Below, in pieces: positions 21,431 through 36,400 of a DNA stretch of 64,000 nt. Both the position numbers and the translations under genes were made by a program. The notes beneath the pieces are model-generated. The model did no database searches and was not told the DNA's origin. It saw only the letters and a program-made list of their open reading frames with translations. Every line of letters starts with the position of its first letter. Position 1 is the stretch's first letter. This DNA comes from Stercorarius parasiticus. Taxonomy: Eukaryota; Chordata; Aves; Charadriiformes; Stercorariidae. The stretch is taken from NCBI GenBank assembly GCA_013396915.1, contig VWZL01000728.1, positions 1,178,001 to 1,242,000 of the forward strand, given 5' to 3'.

Positions 21431-24400
21431 GGCGCAGCTTCTGTCACCCTGGGCCAGCTCTGTGCAGCTGTCAGAATAGGGCACGTTTAACAGAGAAAGG
21501 AAGAGAAGCTGCTATGCTGTGTGTCTGTGTTAGGGTAGCAGGTAGTTGAGAGTGGGGAGAGAGGGAAAGAAGTACTTGCGCTGCAGCATATAGCAGTGAC
21601 TGAGCCTTTGGTGGATTTGGGTGAAACTTAGGTACTCTGCCCTTAGCACAGGGAGGCTCTGAATGACTAGTTTTAAGCTGGAGCTTGCTGAGTTGATAGG
21701 AAGTGTGGCATGAGTTGTGGTATTTTCCTCTGGAGTGGTTCTGGCAGCATGCAATCCTGATGAACTCTTGGGGCATGCTTTTTTTTTCCTCAGTAACTGG
21801 CCTTGTGAACCCATACAGTTTAGTTCTGTTCATAGCCATATCTCTCTTCTGTTTTACCTGGACTACTTCAACCTCTAGAATTTCCCTGTCTGTTCTTTAC
21901 CTAAACCCTGCTGTCATCATCTCCTGACATAGCTCTTACTTTTCCTGGTATTCTAAGTCCTCACTCCTGCCTTTCTCTCTCAGCATCTTGAGCTACATGT
22001 CAGAGACTTTCAGATTTCCTTTTCCCACAAACATTACCTACACTATATATTGAAAGACACTTCTCTTCTAGGGCTCTTGGCAAACCAACAACTTGCTTTT
22101 TGGTTCTGAACAAATAGGAGCTCTAGGTGAATTAAGTTGTTCTTGCCCCACCTTGGTTGAGACTTTCACAGCACTTTAGGATATTTAGACATTTTTTCTA
22201 TGTAATGGAACAGATGTTAAGCTTCCTTGTCCATTGCAAGTATTTCAGTTGCTTCATCAATGCTTATGGGACATATATCTGTAATAAGTGCAGCGCTTTG
22301 TAGTGTAAAGAAAATTATTTCTTCAATTAATAGGAGAAACAGGCTTCAGCCTGATAGCATTCTGATACTACTCACAGAGTAAAAAAGATACCATGTGAAG
22401 TATGTCGTTACTATTCTAAGAAGGTCCCTTGTGCAAACTGGTATTATTTGGAAGAGCTGTGACCCAGGTTTTCTGCTTTGTGAAAACACTATTAAGAAAT
22501 GAAAATATTATGCAAAATTAAAAAAAAATTAAAGCTCTACTGGATGTGAAGCAAAGCCCATCTCCATAAAATAGAAAAGTTTCAAGTTTGCCTTTCTTAT
22601 AAACTAATATTAGCAGGAATAGTATTAGTTTTAGAGGGAAGTGACAAAAATTATTTTGCAGGGGGAATTGGAATGCTGTGTTCTGTGTCTTCAAGAAACA
22701 CAAAACTTTGACAAAAGTCATGGTTTCATGTGATTATTTTGTATGAACTAGCATTTTTTCAGTGGCAAAATGCTCCATAAGGAAATTTCCAAGCAACACT
22801 GATTACTTTACCCCATCTACATTTCATCAGCTGGCTAAGTTTATGACTGAAATACTTCTGACACAATGTTTGTAACAGAGCTGGAGACAGGCACAGTACT
22901 GAAAACGTGTGTGAGCCATGGCTAATTACCTGACTCAGTGTGTACTGCACCAGTCATGCTGACATCAGGTAACAGCCTGAATCCTTGTCCCCTTAAGCCT
23001 TTACTGGTTGTATAAGGATGATAAATTGTGCTGTCATCCCAGTTAATTTATCCCTGCATACATATTTCTAGACTTCATTTTACCTCTGCAAACGGAAGTT
23101 AAAAATACTTCATTTCCACTGATTCAGATCTAGTGTTGGAGAAGAGCGTAGAACTGGTTCTGTTCGTAGAGGTCAGGTTATGTGCTGTGGCATGTCATAC
23201 ATCTAGTTCTTCTGTAAAAGGTTCAGAAAAATATTCATCAGCTGAAATGTCTCCTCTCTGTTGTTGTGGTATTCAGTTCATCTGCACAAGCACATGTTCA
23301 GTATGCTCCCACTCCCCTCTGGCTATACTTACTGCTCGGGTGTGTAGCAAAAGAGGCCAAGAGCAGAAACTACTCAGAAAAGATAACAAGAAGTTATTGC
23401 TGGACATAAATATCTCAGGACTAGACATTTAAAAATGTTTCCAACTATGAGAGTGCTGGGGCTGTAGTGCAGCCTTCTAGTAAGAGTATAGAGGATCAGC
23501 AGCTGAGCTGATCTAAAGACTGACTTATGTTCATGAAAGGAGCATAAAAATGCTGCTTGCAATAGCAGAGGGCAAAGATCTCTTCCAGTCAAATGCTCTT
23601 ACTTGAAAGAAGAGATAGAAAGTTTCTGAATAGAAATTAGAAGAGAAAGTGCTGATGGCACTGTTGTACACAGAGGATACCTGTTACACTGCTGAAACTT
23701 TTCTGCTATGGTACGAGCAGGCTAAGCTGTGGCTCAGTCAGACATCTTAGTGGTAAATGCAAATCCCCTTGATAAGAGGACCCTGATGTTTATCCACACA
23801 CTTTCTGAAAGGTAAAAACATCTGCAGGCAGTTATGAATTTGTTGATGCATTGTAAATTCCTAAGCTGACTCCTCTTCAGTAATTTATTTCAGTCCTTGT
23901 GTAACACATCCTGTTTACATTCCAAAGTTTTACCATGTTCAAGCACTGGTATTGTTAAAGCAGAATAGTCCTCCTGGTTAGGTTCATATAAACTCGAGCC
24001 ATGCCTTTGTGTTTTTTATTTTATGGGGATGAGATGAACTATGAAAATGTAAAAAGGTTAAGCAAATGCAATTAGGACCCAAGTATGGATTGTACCTGTG
24101 TAATTCTTTCAGAATAAAGGTATACTCTATTACTATGTTATAAAAGTACAAAACCAGAGCCTGTGAACTGTCTATAACTTTATTTTTAGTGAAAACTGAA
24201 AGAAATATAAGCATCTCTCCATGTTCTGATGACAGTCCTTTTGACCATATGTTTTTGGAAACACTGAACTGGTGATTCATAATACTAGATTTTGAAGATA
24301 CTGTGGTTTTGTAACATTGGTACGAGGATGAGTCTAAGAAATGCCAAGCATTGGTTCAGTGTAACTTAGGCTACAACTTTATCGCAGTACTTTGAGAAAT

Positions 24401-27400
24401 GTGTCTTTAATGTTTTAACGTTCAGTTGCTCTTTCTTAAGTTGGGTTCAGGGACTCTCAAACAAGAACTTTGGCTTTATCAACAATCAAACTGTCTGCTA
24501 CCCTTGTGGCAATTACATCCTCTTCCTGGACATTGAAACAAAGAAGACGTCGGCTCTCCACTGTCAGACTGGTCAGGTGGGAGCCTTTGCAGTGAATGGG
24601 AACAGTCAAGTGCTGGCCTTTTCAGACCGGAAGCTGAATCCCATCATATATATCTACAATTTTCCAGAACTGAATAAACTGACAGAATTAAAAGGTAGTG
24701 ATGTGGTAACCCTCTCCATCACCATTTTATTGAAACAATACTTAAATCATCCAGTTTCTGAAGGATTTTTTTGATAAGACTTGAAAAACGGTGTGATAGG
24801 AAACTGCCTCATGACAAGATGCGTGGAAAGCAGTGGAAGGAATTTTCCATTGCACTACTTCTAGTTAGCCTCAAGCTAGTGAGGAATATGACAATATAAA
24901 ATGGAGCTGTTTTAAAGGAAAAATTAATGGAATGAAATGGAATTCATTTTAGGAAAATATAGTGAGAATAACCAAAAAAATCATATTGCAGTAGGCTCCC
25001 AAGCAGACTGCTGAAAGCCACATCGAGAAATCTGAGATGTGAGAGGAATCAGGGTTCTTGCAGTTAAACTTTGGAGTTTGGGATCTAATGTATATTTTTG
25101 CCTACATCAAAACATTTCTCTCCTTAGTTAAGATGCTTATACTATCCATGTTTCAGTTTCCTTGCCATTTAAATAAGGATCATACAACTTCTTTATTTCA
25201 TATATATGAATGAAATTATGACTGCAAAGGATTTCAGGGTACTTAAGGAAAAATACTTTACAAATTCAAGTTATTATTGGAAAAAAAACTGACAAAAGTT
25301 TTTGAAAAGAATTCTAAGCAGTGATACATAGGGAACATTTTTATGATCAAATCAAAACAATAATCTGGAGAGAAGCAAAAGAATCAGGGGCCTGAAGAAT
25401 GTCTTTGAAGACGATATAAAGGAACTGTGAAGAGTATCTGTGATAGTATACAGTAAAGTCTGGGGCAACTAAAGACCATGTTCTTTATTTTTACATTTCA
25501 GGTAATGCTCAGCTGGACTACACCTTACTTGCATTTAGTTTCACAGGCCCATATCTAGCCAGTTACTCTTCAATCCCAGAATTTGTTCTTTCAGTATGGT
25601 AAGAGTAAAAAAAATAAATCTCTAATACCATTTATATTTAATTCATATTTTATATGTGTGCTGTTTTAGCATAAATTAAGTTAACAAATGTGGAAGACAT
25701 ACTGGTTGCCTTATCTCCTTTTTTTCCTGATTGATCGTCTGCAAACTTTCTGTACCAAACTTGCTGTTTATTTTCTAGCATTAGTAGCCACTAGTCAGAA
25801 TGGCTGTTATTTGCCACAGCTATCTTCTACTTTCTTCGAAATTTTGTGTTTTGGAGTACTTCTAAAGTCTTCAGCATCAGTTAATTATCTGTTCACCCTT
25901 GGAAGTTGAGTACCATGCTGTTTGTGAAAGAAAGTTGCCTGCTGAAAAGGGGAAAAGCGTTCTAAAGTCGATTTCCACTTTTTTGTCCCCCTGGCCCCTT
26001 CAGTGGTCCTCTTAATTACTTGTGCTTGATCTTAGTTCTGTCTTACAGTTGTGCTCAGTGATTGCATTACCATGGGTCACTGGGTTAGATCATAATTTTC
26101 TGCTCGTTGTCATGAAAAGAAATATTATATAATATGGTACAGATACAGAAAGATTATTTAAGTTTTATAATTGTTATGTAAAAATATAATCCTGCTTATG
26201 CCTCCCTTGCCAGCAAGCTTCCATTGACTGTGGAGTCTAAGCACTTCTTCAAAACAAATGGGGAGGGGGGAGTGGGAAGAAGGCAAGCAAGGACATGTAA
26301 TGAATATTCTGTATACTCCCAATTTAATGATGACCTTTTCTTGTACAATTATTAGTGAAAAGGCAGAAACTCCTATAACTTCAGAACTTTAGTAGTGATA
26401 GTAGATACTATTACAGATGCCTCTTCTTTATCCCTTATGAAGAAGAGTAATGTTTGCTGTGAACTCTGATTGTACACAGTAATTCGGGAAGTTTCATATA
26501 GTTTCAGATCTTAATAAATTGTCTACTATAAAAGACCATTGGCACTATCTGTTAGGTATGAGAGGAGAACATGTTGACATCTTTAGAGAGGGAGCTACAC
26601 TGATATTTTTTAAAGTCAGAATTGCAGCTTATACGTACCTGTGATTTTAATGAGAGTTACTGTGTATGTGTGAATACTTCTCATTTTTTGCATGTGCTAT
26701 CAATATTAACCATTGTCTTGTGTCCTGATCTGTTTCTGTGAGTGAATTTGTAACAGGCCAGAACAAAAGGATTATACTAAATCCATTTACAGCAGTGTAT
26801 GCATTTTAGTTTTTTTCCCTCTCAGCAGTAATGACAAATACTAAGGCTATAAATGTTATTTAGACTAGCAGGCAAGGTATATTGTCCAAGAACTTCAGAA
26901 ACAGTTTTAACCATTTTCTTCAAATTATGTTAATCAGTTCTTAGATAGCACCTAAAAATGCAAATGCAGTCAAGAATTAACGTGGATAATAGAGAAATAT
27001 GCAAATTAGGTGGTGAGAACATAAATAGGTTACACAGGACAAAAGAAAAGTCAGTGGAAAGCAGATTCCCAGGCTTGTGTCAGCTATACATAACAGCCTC
27101 ACACAAATTCTGCCCCGTTTTGTGCTCGTTAGTTAATGCAGCCATAGCTTGTATGTCTGCATTCACAGCACAATTAGTGTATTACCTAAGTCATCCATAG
27201 ATAATCACAGGCTGACTGTGTTTTATTTCCTATTATAATACCTTCCAACTGCAAGCCTGCAAGCATTATAATCATTATTTTACAGATTGGAAAAGCAAGG
27301 CTGAGGTCTGGGGTGCTGAAGAGTTAACTGTTTGGGCCCATTCAAGTAGTCACTGATGGAACAGTTGAAAAAAAATTCATGTCTCTTGATTCTGTTGGTC

Positions 27401-30400
27401 TTTCCACAAAAGGAAGTGCATGATAATGTTTCTAAAATGTCAGTTTTCAAAATTATTTTACTTATTATTCAATCTTTTTATAACAGTACTACTTTTACGT
27501 GTGGCTAATTAACGACCTCCTTTTTATTCTCAAGAAGACCTAACCTGTTTGACAGCAGAAATTTTTTGTCAGTGACAAAGTATTTGCTTGAATGTCAGTC
27601 ATAATAAAATCCAGATCTTTGGGTTGGAAGTTTTTGACTTATTTAGTGGATTTGATTTTCTTTTACTCTCCTTAATGAAGGAACTGGCAAGAAAATATCA
27701 TCCTGTGCAGTGAGTCTCAGCCAGGGGTAGCAGCAACCTCTTTAAGTTTTAACCCTATGAATTGGCAACAACTGTGTTTTGTTAATGAGAGCTCCGTTAC
27801 GTTCTGGCATATTGAAAAGAATAATGACGAGCATCACCTTAAGCAAAAGTAAGTGCAACACCCTTCAGGTTAAGAGAAAATCTAGAATTATATTTTTATA
27901 ACTAAGATTAGCAACCTACATGTGTTTGCAAAGAATTAAGCCAATTTAGTTCACCTAGCAATTGCAATCAGTAACTGGTTAATCACAACCAGTGTGAATC
28001 TGTCTAGTCAACCAAGTGAATTGAATTTATGATTTCATTTCTTAGCACTCATATGTCCAGATTATGCACATCGTGGAGCTAATATGAATCAGCTGCTTTG
28101 GCAGCCTCTATCAAAAGCTGCATGACTGAATTTAGGTAGTGCCTGGATTACTTTCCTGCAAGTAGCTATGTTGAGCATTGCTTTTGTAGCTATGAAACCA
28201 CCAAATTTGGATCAAGTTGTTTCCTAGTAAGCATAGTTGAACAATATGTTGTTGCAGTCACAAATTGTATCAAAAGCAGTATCAGTTTTCTGTGTGATTT
28301 CCAGCTTGTGCGGCCAATTTACAGGTCCAGAGGGGATGGCCCTGTCAATGCAATTCACTGAGCGCAGCAACCCTAGAATTTATTTATGGTAAAATGTTTC
28401 TTGAGGCTGGTATAAAAGTAGTACCTATCATTCAAGTTGGAGTCCTTGAAATATAGCACCTACGCTGTTTCAGGGGCAGGTACTCTACAATTCCCAAGTG
28501 TGTTCGATCTCGTTAACTATGAATATAAGCAACATATTGCCACTAACACAGTTACACTACTGAAAGTATAGACAAGGCCTTAATTTGTGATATGAAAAGA
28601 ATACTGAAAGGGTTTTTGCCTTTTGTCATTAGAGAGTACATATATGAAAATACACATCTACTCATTTTTCCTCACTTTTCATTCCATTCAATAGAGGATA
28701 AACCTCCATTGAGAATGGTTTATTTTACATAATTTTTTCCAAGTCATAAATCAACATAGTTTGTAAACTCTAGAATTCACAACTGCTGCATTGCAGCAGC
28801 CACTCATACATCTATTACCAGAGTGCAACAGGCAAATACTACCAATAATTTTTCATCATCGGTAAACTTTCTCCAAAGAAACATTAAGCATGAATCCTCA
28901 CAGTGTATGCAAGTTAGGTGTGTGACTTTATTAATCCTGGTTAATAAGGAAACAGTAACATAGAATAGTTGTTTATACAAGGCAACAGGAAAAGACACTG
29001 AGTTAGAGCATGGCAATCTGTTTCTGCCAGTTAGCAACATTAGTAGAATTACTGTTGCTTTTCAGTGAAATGGTATGTATGTGCCATGTAGAATGATTGT
29101 CTACAATAGTCCTCCATTACTCTTGCAGAAGTAAAGCCCGTTAACCGAATTGGTGTCTCACAGTTTTGAAAACATGCTTCTCAGTTTTGTATCACCATGT
29201 ACTGTTTGTAATAGTTGTTCTCCTCAGACAGTGTCTCTTGCTTTTTCGTAGCCCTGTGAAACTCCATGATGGACAAGGGTCTGTGAGTCCTCATAAGGAA
29301 TTGTTTTTCCCAGTTTCTCATAGTGAAGATTCGTACTATGGCCCTGATTTGCCAGTTTCAGCCATTGCTGGACTGGTAGGAGATGAAGCAGAAACATTCA
29401 TGGTAGTTACTGATTTTTTTCCTTTTTACTATTCCAATTCATTATGCTTTTTATGCAAATGGGTGTTAATAAAGTAATAATTTTAATGTCTGTTAAACAG
29501 GTACAACCCAGTAAATAGATCTATTGTCTCAACAATATTTTTGAAATCCATTTTGAGAGGAGGTTTACAAGACATGCTGCTACTGCACAGTGGAGTACAA
29601 TGTAGAGATTTCTGACACATGTTCTAGCATAGTAACGTATCTGTGCAGTGGAGGTACTAATCTGTATCCCAGAAGCAGTATAAGCATCTCAGCATTTAAC
29701 TGTGCCCAAGCTATTATGACCTGCTCAAAACTTGAAAACCTATGCCCATGCTAACCTTCAGGTATCCTTACTTCCCCTTGAGATTTGTTTTCTTTTTGAC
29801 TCTGAAAATGTTTCATGCTACAGAAACACTGACGGCTTTATTCCAGACAGCAACCCCTGCTTCTGAAATGCATTCCCATACCACTGTCAGTATTGGACCT
29901 GTCTATTTGTCTCACATGTATTTGATCATTTACTTGATAGCCTCCCATGAGATGCCTCTTTTGAGAGGCTTCAAAAGTGTTCTCATTATGTTTGAAATTT
30001 ACTTTCACCTCACTACCAATTAGAAGCATCTGCCAGTTTGAAAACATTTAAATTGCAAATCTGGTATTCTCTTGTAAGATTAAGACCGTCAATTTCTATT
30101 TGGTGGCTTATGATATATGTGAGACACCAAAACTACCATGCATAAGATGATACTGGCATTATACTACATCTTTTCAATGGACAAATGTGAGTTATGTATT
30201 ATCAAATTAGTATACCACAGGTTTCTGCTATAAGCTTTTCTTATAAGGCAGAATAAAAAATAAAAATAGGGAATGGTGCTTTCCTGACCTTATCCTCTTT
30301 TCCTGGCTTCTTCATGCATTCATATTCGCAGAGGTTTTTAACTGTGTAAGTGCTGATGCCCTTGGTTTCCAGGAGAATCAGTAACTGCAAACAAACATCC

Positions 30401-33400
30401 TGTACTGATGCTGGTTACACATGAACTGTTTATATTTCAAGTGACCTTGAACATGGAAAATGAAGATAATTTATGCTCATCAGAGGCATTGCCTTTTTCT
30501 ACTGCCATACTGCCTCTTATATTATATGCAGATGATGAACTGCAAAACATACTTTGTTCTTTACCCTGCAAAGTGAATTATGAGAGGTATTGAGGAAAAA
30601 AAAAATCTCCCGTATTAGGTCTGTGAGGCGTAATAGAATTTGTCTGTCCTTGAATGGATGCCATTCCATTCAGGGATGATAGGTTCTTATGCTTGGACTT
30701 GCAGAACCATGTGGTGAACTTTTCCACATGGAAAAGCTTGTGCTTTCAACCGTACCAGATACCGCTATAGAGTCTTTTCACTCCCAATTGCCTTCAGAAA
30801 AACCTAGATTTCTTTTTAGCACCTTCAAGGTGATTATGTTCTCCTTATACACAGAAATATTCATGGAGTAAGAGTAGATGGTTCTACTAGGCTTTGACAA
30901 AGATTTTCTTTTCTTTCAAATTACATGGTAAATATTTTGATAGTTACTTACTGTCCAAATTCCCTAGATGTGTGTATTTGGTTTATGAATATTGACAAGA
31001 TAATGAACATCAGGTTATTTAGAAATGAAAGCTTTTGCAGAAATACAAGCTGGTGTTGTTCCTTTTGTTGTGATGGTGGTATGTTGTTTCCTGTGTACTA
31101 AATTGTGAGGTGCTACACTCACAGTTTAGCACTGGGAGGCACACAATCAATTTCTGGCATGTTTTCACCTGGCTCCAAACTATGATAGCTGAGTAATTTT
31201 TTGAAGGACTTGCATTTATTGTGCCTTATAGCACTAATTCTCCCCTCCACACGTGCTTGTGCATGTATGTTCCATATGTAACCTAGCAGAAAACCTGAGC
31301 TACTACTAGATCTTGTAACCGCCCTCACCTGGGGGAATCGCATACGTATGTCTTGTCACGTTAAGCACCCCTGTCCAGCACCCCAACGTGGAACATACAG
31401 TTGTGCCAAAGAAATTCCTACACAAGTTGATCAGAATATACTTGATGGAGAAGATACTTCTTTGAAATACTGCTTTATCAAGATCCTTATGTTGGAAAGT
31501 GTCTAATGCAGCAACTTTGAGAGAGATTTAAATGACTGAAATTGCTGAGTTCCTCAGATACTAAGATATCTTCAGACTACAGTTGCTGTAAAGGACCAGG
31601 CTATCCAAAATAGAGGTGCTATAACTACCATTCTTCACTGTCTTTATCATTGACAGGCTGCTGTGGTAGATATATCAGTGGTTACTATCACTGATGATTT
31701 CTATACCATTACAAATGTCCATGAGCAATTATCTGACTCTGGCCTAAAATCTGTGCCTCGACCTTTGTAAAAACCTTGGAGTTATTTTCCTCTCTACTAT
31801 CATGAATGCGTTTTTAATTAGTAAGAAACAACCTGCTTCTCCTGTGGTGGTTAATGAGGCACATTCAGTTGAATGCAGTGGGAATAGTATCACGGCCTGA
31901 TGAAGCTCTCCCTGTCTCCGCAGAATTCAACAGAGAATTCAACAGAAGGATTTTTGTTCTTTATGACTAAATCCAAGTCAGTTGAGATCGATGTTTTTCA
32001 TGTTGATGTAAGCATCCAAAGTGGAGAACCATTTATTTAGGCTATTATTTAATGGAGTTTTCCTCAACCTGTAGTCCATGGTCCCTGGAGGTTCTAGCCC
32101 ACTCCTAAGAAATGTGTGAGAGGCGAGGCAAGTAAGAAAAGTAAGCCCAGTGCCAGTGCACTTCTTTGCTGCTTTGAAATGTGTTAGGGTTCCATGCTCT
32201 AGAAAGAGATACTGAGGCTGGGTATGTACCAAAGTATAACCACAACGGGGCAGCAGAGTGAAAGAAATTGAAATATCCTACAGCTTTCAATCCTTTTCTT
32301 TCTTGCATTATATTGATTTAGTTTTATTTCAGTATTTGTTACAGTTGGGACCTGAGTTTTCTGAATATGCTTTACCATGACAAGCCCACTTGACTCCACT
32401 TCGTCCCCAGCACCAATTTTATTCCATTGTCTTTTTATAAAACTTTTCATGACAAGGATCCATCATGCATTATTTTCTCTGAAGAGGTGCTCCTCAAAAG
32501 GGAGAGAAGTTCAAAAAAAGACAGCATTATTATTAGTATGCCCCACCATACCAATGCACAGTTTAAGAAGTAACCTGGTTTGGGATTTACATAATCTCAT
32601 CCTAGGATTAGCATATTTTACTGAGTTTATGTGTAAAGATAGTCATGACACCACGTACAAAGGAACATTACAGAAGTTGTATTTACACAGGAATCTTCTG
32701 ATTCACAGTGGTTCAGTTACAACCTTCACAAATATTTGTGATGTTCAAGCCTCTTAAAATCAGTGAAAATGCCTATATTAAGTATTTTTCTGTGCGATGG
32801 AAAGCCCCAGTTGTTATAGATTTATTAATGTTAGTCCTATTTGATTTATAAACTAAATATTAATATACTTTATTTCTGTAACATTTTCTCCTGAGAAATT
32901 CAAAATGCTTTGTAAGTATAAATAGAGAGCAAGTTACTTACCAAGAATCATATAGCAAGCCCTTGGCGTATTTTACTAATGAAATCTATGTACTGATGAA
33001 TCTCCGTCCCATGTTTTCATCACAAATCCATCCGTATTTCCTCTTTTTATAGAACNNNNNATAGAACCTTTAGTGAGACAGCAGGTGTTTTGTAGAATTA
33101 TAGACTCTTCTTTTTTTTCATCCATCATAGTGTCCATTGCTCCTCACCACTTCTGCTCACATGTGGTTCTTTGAATCTTCTCTTTTAAAGGTTCTCCCCC
33201 TCCCTGAATTCTCTTCGATCTGGTTCTTCCTGTCATGGTATTTATATGACTCCTATTGCTGTTGTATCATAACAGGTCACTGTCTTTAATAATATTTGCT
33301 GGAGAAGTTCTGTTCTTCCTATTTTATGGATGACGGATTTATGAGATTTATTTTAGCAAAATGAAATTCAAGGCACATGGGAAGTCTGCGGCAGGGATAT

Positions 33401-36400
33401 TTCTAGCACTAATTTGCAGATGACCCAAAGGTTGACAGAGCTGTTTTACAGAGAAATTTGGATTATATGATAAGATAAACTATTCAAACAAAATGTGTTT
33501 TAGTACTGCCAAGTGTGCAAGACCACATGTGCAGGTTATGTCTACAAAGTGAAGGCTATTCTGAAATGCAGTTTGAAAAGCATTTGTCAGGGTGAAGTCA
33601 TAGTGGGTAACTGTTTCAATTTGGGTTTCCAGTGCTATTCTGATGTTACAAAGGAATTAAACAATCTAGAGGCTCAATGTATTGAGTTTTATCATAATTG
33701 TATCATTAAAAAATAGGGAGATGACCTAGTTATGGTGGGTCAGTATCTTTGTAGGGAAGATACTGGAGGGAATTCCAAGCTAGAGGACAAAACTGTAGCA
33801 GATGCAAGTGCTGGAGGATAGATCCAGATAAATTCAAATTTAAAAGTATATAATTTTTCAGTGAAAATACAGTTCATCATTTTAACAGGCTTCTATGCAG
33901 AGAGGTGAGTTCTCCACTACTATCTCCAGTCATAGACTTTTTTCAAAAATGTTCTTGTTTCTCAAGTTACTAGCTTCAGTGAAGGGATGACTGCATAAAA
34001 TAAAGCTGATGTTACACAAGTGGTGAAACTCTATGAGGTAATGGTCTTTTTTTTTCCTTAAAAATGTCTGTAACTGCTTGCACAGATATTTGTCAATTGT
34101 TGATTAAACTTGTTTATTTTCATGCTGAAGCCTAGAAATTACATTAGGCCCTCAGTGCATCCTACTGCCCACTGCTGGACAACAACCTCAGAAATTTACA
34201 TGGGCTGTAAAGAAGGATATGTTTTGGCAATTAGTGCTGAGACACGCAGTGTTTCTGCTCTTCAACAAAAACCTCTACCTGGTAAGAAATAGCTGCATTG
34301 TGTGTTTTATTCAAGTAGGGAGGAGAGTGGATAGGTGAAACCTTTTTTTGCTTTCTTCTGTTTTCCTGTGGTATACCTTACAGAAATTGCAAAGCTATAT
34401 TGTAGAGCCATAGTTCTTTATTAGCATGATAATCGTTTGAGAATGTCTTTTGAACTTCTCTATGGGTTTCTTTAGCACGCAATATTTGTCTTTCATTTCT
34501 CTTTGGCAAAAAAAGAGAAATTTAAATACATCAAAACTGATAAAATGTACAATAGTTCCAGGAGCCCAGATCTTATTAACCAGCCCTAATAGATTAATAT
34601 TAAACTATTAATAGACCAGACATACACAATATTTTCCCTATTAGTTAAGTACCAATAATTGTATTTTTTTTTGCATGAAATATTGATTTGTCCTCATTTG
34701 GTATGTTAGATAATGTTAGAACAGGTCTTTGAAGACTCATGATAAGTCCTCAAATAACAAAACTGAATTTAATGTTGTGTTGCTTAGTAGAATTCCTTAA
34801 GGTCAGCTCTTACATAAACTGTTTTCTAATGATAACAAGGCTGTAAAGACTACCAGGTTTTACTGCAGAAGGTACGAAGCACAGAGCATGAACATGAAGT
34901 TCACTGGTTCAGTCAGGTCTAAGAGGAGTACCTGGAATATGCTGGTGGTAGAACTGGATGATAGATATCCTGTTGTAGACTAGCATAGAACTGTTTCTCT
35001 AATAAACACTGAATCAATGTTAACAGACAGTGATAATTTTGTTTTCTTCTTTTGCCATGTAATACATTATTGTTTAAGCTACAGCAAGTGTCCTTGACTT
35101 TTCCAAAGTACTGTATCTCTGTTCAGTTTTGTTAGTTAACACAGAAATGTAAGGCTGCTCTCAAAAAAAACCCAACAAACCAGCATTATTTCTCTGCTTT
35201 TGAACTTATCAGAGTTTTAAATTTACCAAATCAAGGGTTGGAAATCATCAACAAATAAAAAGCTGAGTTGTGACCAGAAATGTTTTTGCCAGTTCAGTAG
35301 AAGGCAACAAGAATATTTACCATTTGGGCTTTTCCTTGGCCTGTATATTCTTCTTTGAGTCTTGTCCTAAAAATGTGTAGCAATTTTCTGTATTCATACT
35401 GTACTGAAACTTCTGCTTAATTTAAAACATACTGCAATCTGTAGCTATTTAGAGAATGCTTAAGTGCATGTCCAACTTCAAGCACATGCTAAATTCCTGT
35501 TATGGTGCTGCAAGCAAAATCATAAGCAGCCACAACATTTCACTTGAGCGTTTTTTTCAGACTGACTGAAGTTTCCGTCTTAATTACATCAAATAAAAAA
35601 AAAATCATGGTTAGAAATAACAATATCAGAACTTAGCACTAGAACAGAGCTAAATCTGCATCTGTACCGCTCTCCATGCTATCTCCCTTTTACAGCTGTA
35701 AGCTGAATCACAGAAAGATAGTGCCTGCTCAGTTGCATAAATGACAGAACTTGGGTATTGGGGAAGAATGCACATTTTTGATTCAGTATACTGTACCTGG
35801 CCTTTTGTTCAGTGGACTGGAATACGACTTTTATTGCAATATTTTCATATAAACAAGGTTGACATTATAAATTGTTTTATTTTCTGCAGAACACATGCGT
35901 AAAATGTCGGATGTGGTGTCGTATGTTCGTAGAGAAGTGCAGAAAAAGAAAGGTATTTCCATGTTCAAATCAAGTTCATAGATATTTATGCAGCACTAGT
36001 GATGTCTGGGAGTAATAATAGTGGAAGCCACTGGATAGAAAAACTCAGCTCACACTGGCCTCTGTAAAACACATTGATGGCAGTCTTTTATGTGTTTACA
36101 TGACAAATGATTAATACCCTTTGTGCTAATGGATAGCCAAATGAATAGCCTCAGGAGAAACAGTGGTAGTGAAACAATCTCTGTTCATTTGAATTTGAGT
36201 TGGAATAAGCGATGCTAGAGTAGATTCTCTACTGCTTAGTTTTAGTAACTTTTTTTAGAACTGCAATCACTTGTAATTTAGTTGAGTTAGGATTTAGGGG
36301 TTTGTTTAGGATTTTGTTTCAAACCCTTTGTTTTGGGCTCCGCAGTACAAAAAAGATATTCACATAATGGACGAAGTTCACCACATGGCTACAAAGATTA

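Noticed and set aside
21131..21484. 117-codon minus-strand frame over CFAP43 exon 1
   Set aside because: Antisense shadow in a CpG-rich promoter, biased to Arg, Ala, Pro and Ser.
29129..29168. Acceptor-like CTCTTGCAG before exon 5 of CFAP43
   Set aside because: Joining it to exon 4 in frame reaches a TGA at 29166. The acceptor at 29252 restores the conserved SAIAGLVG segment.
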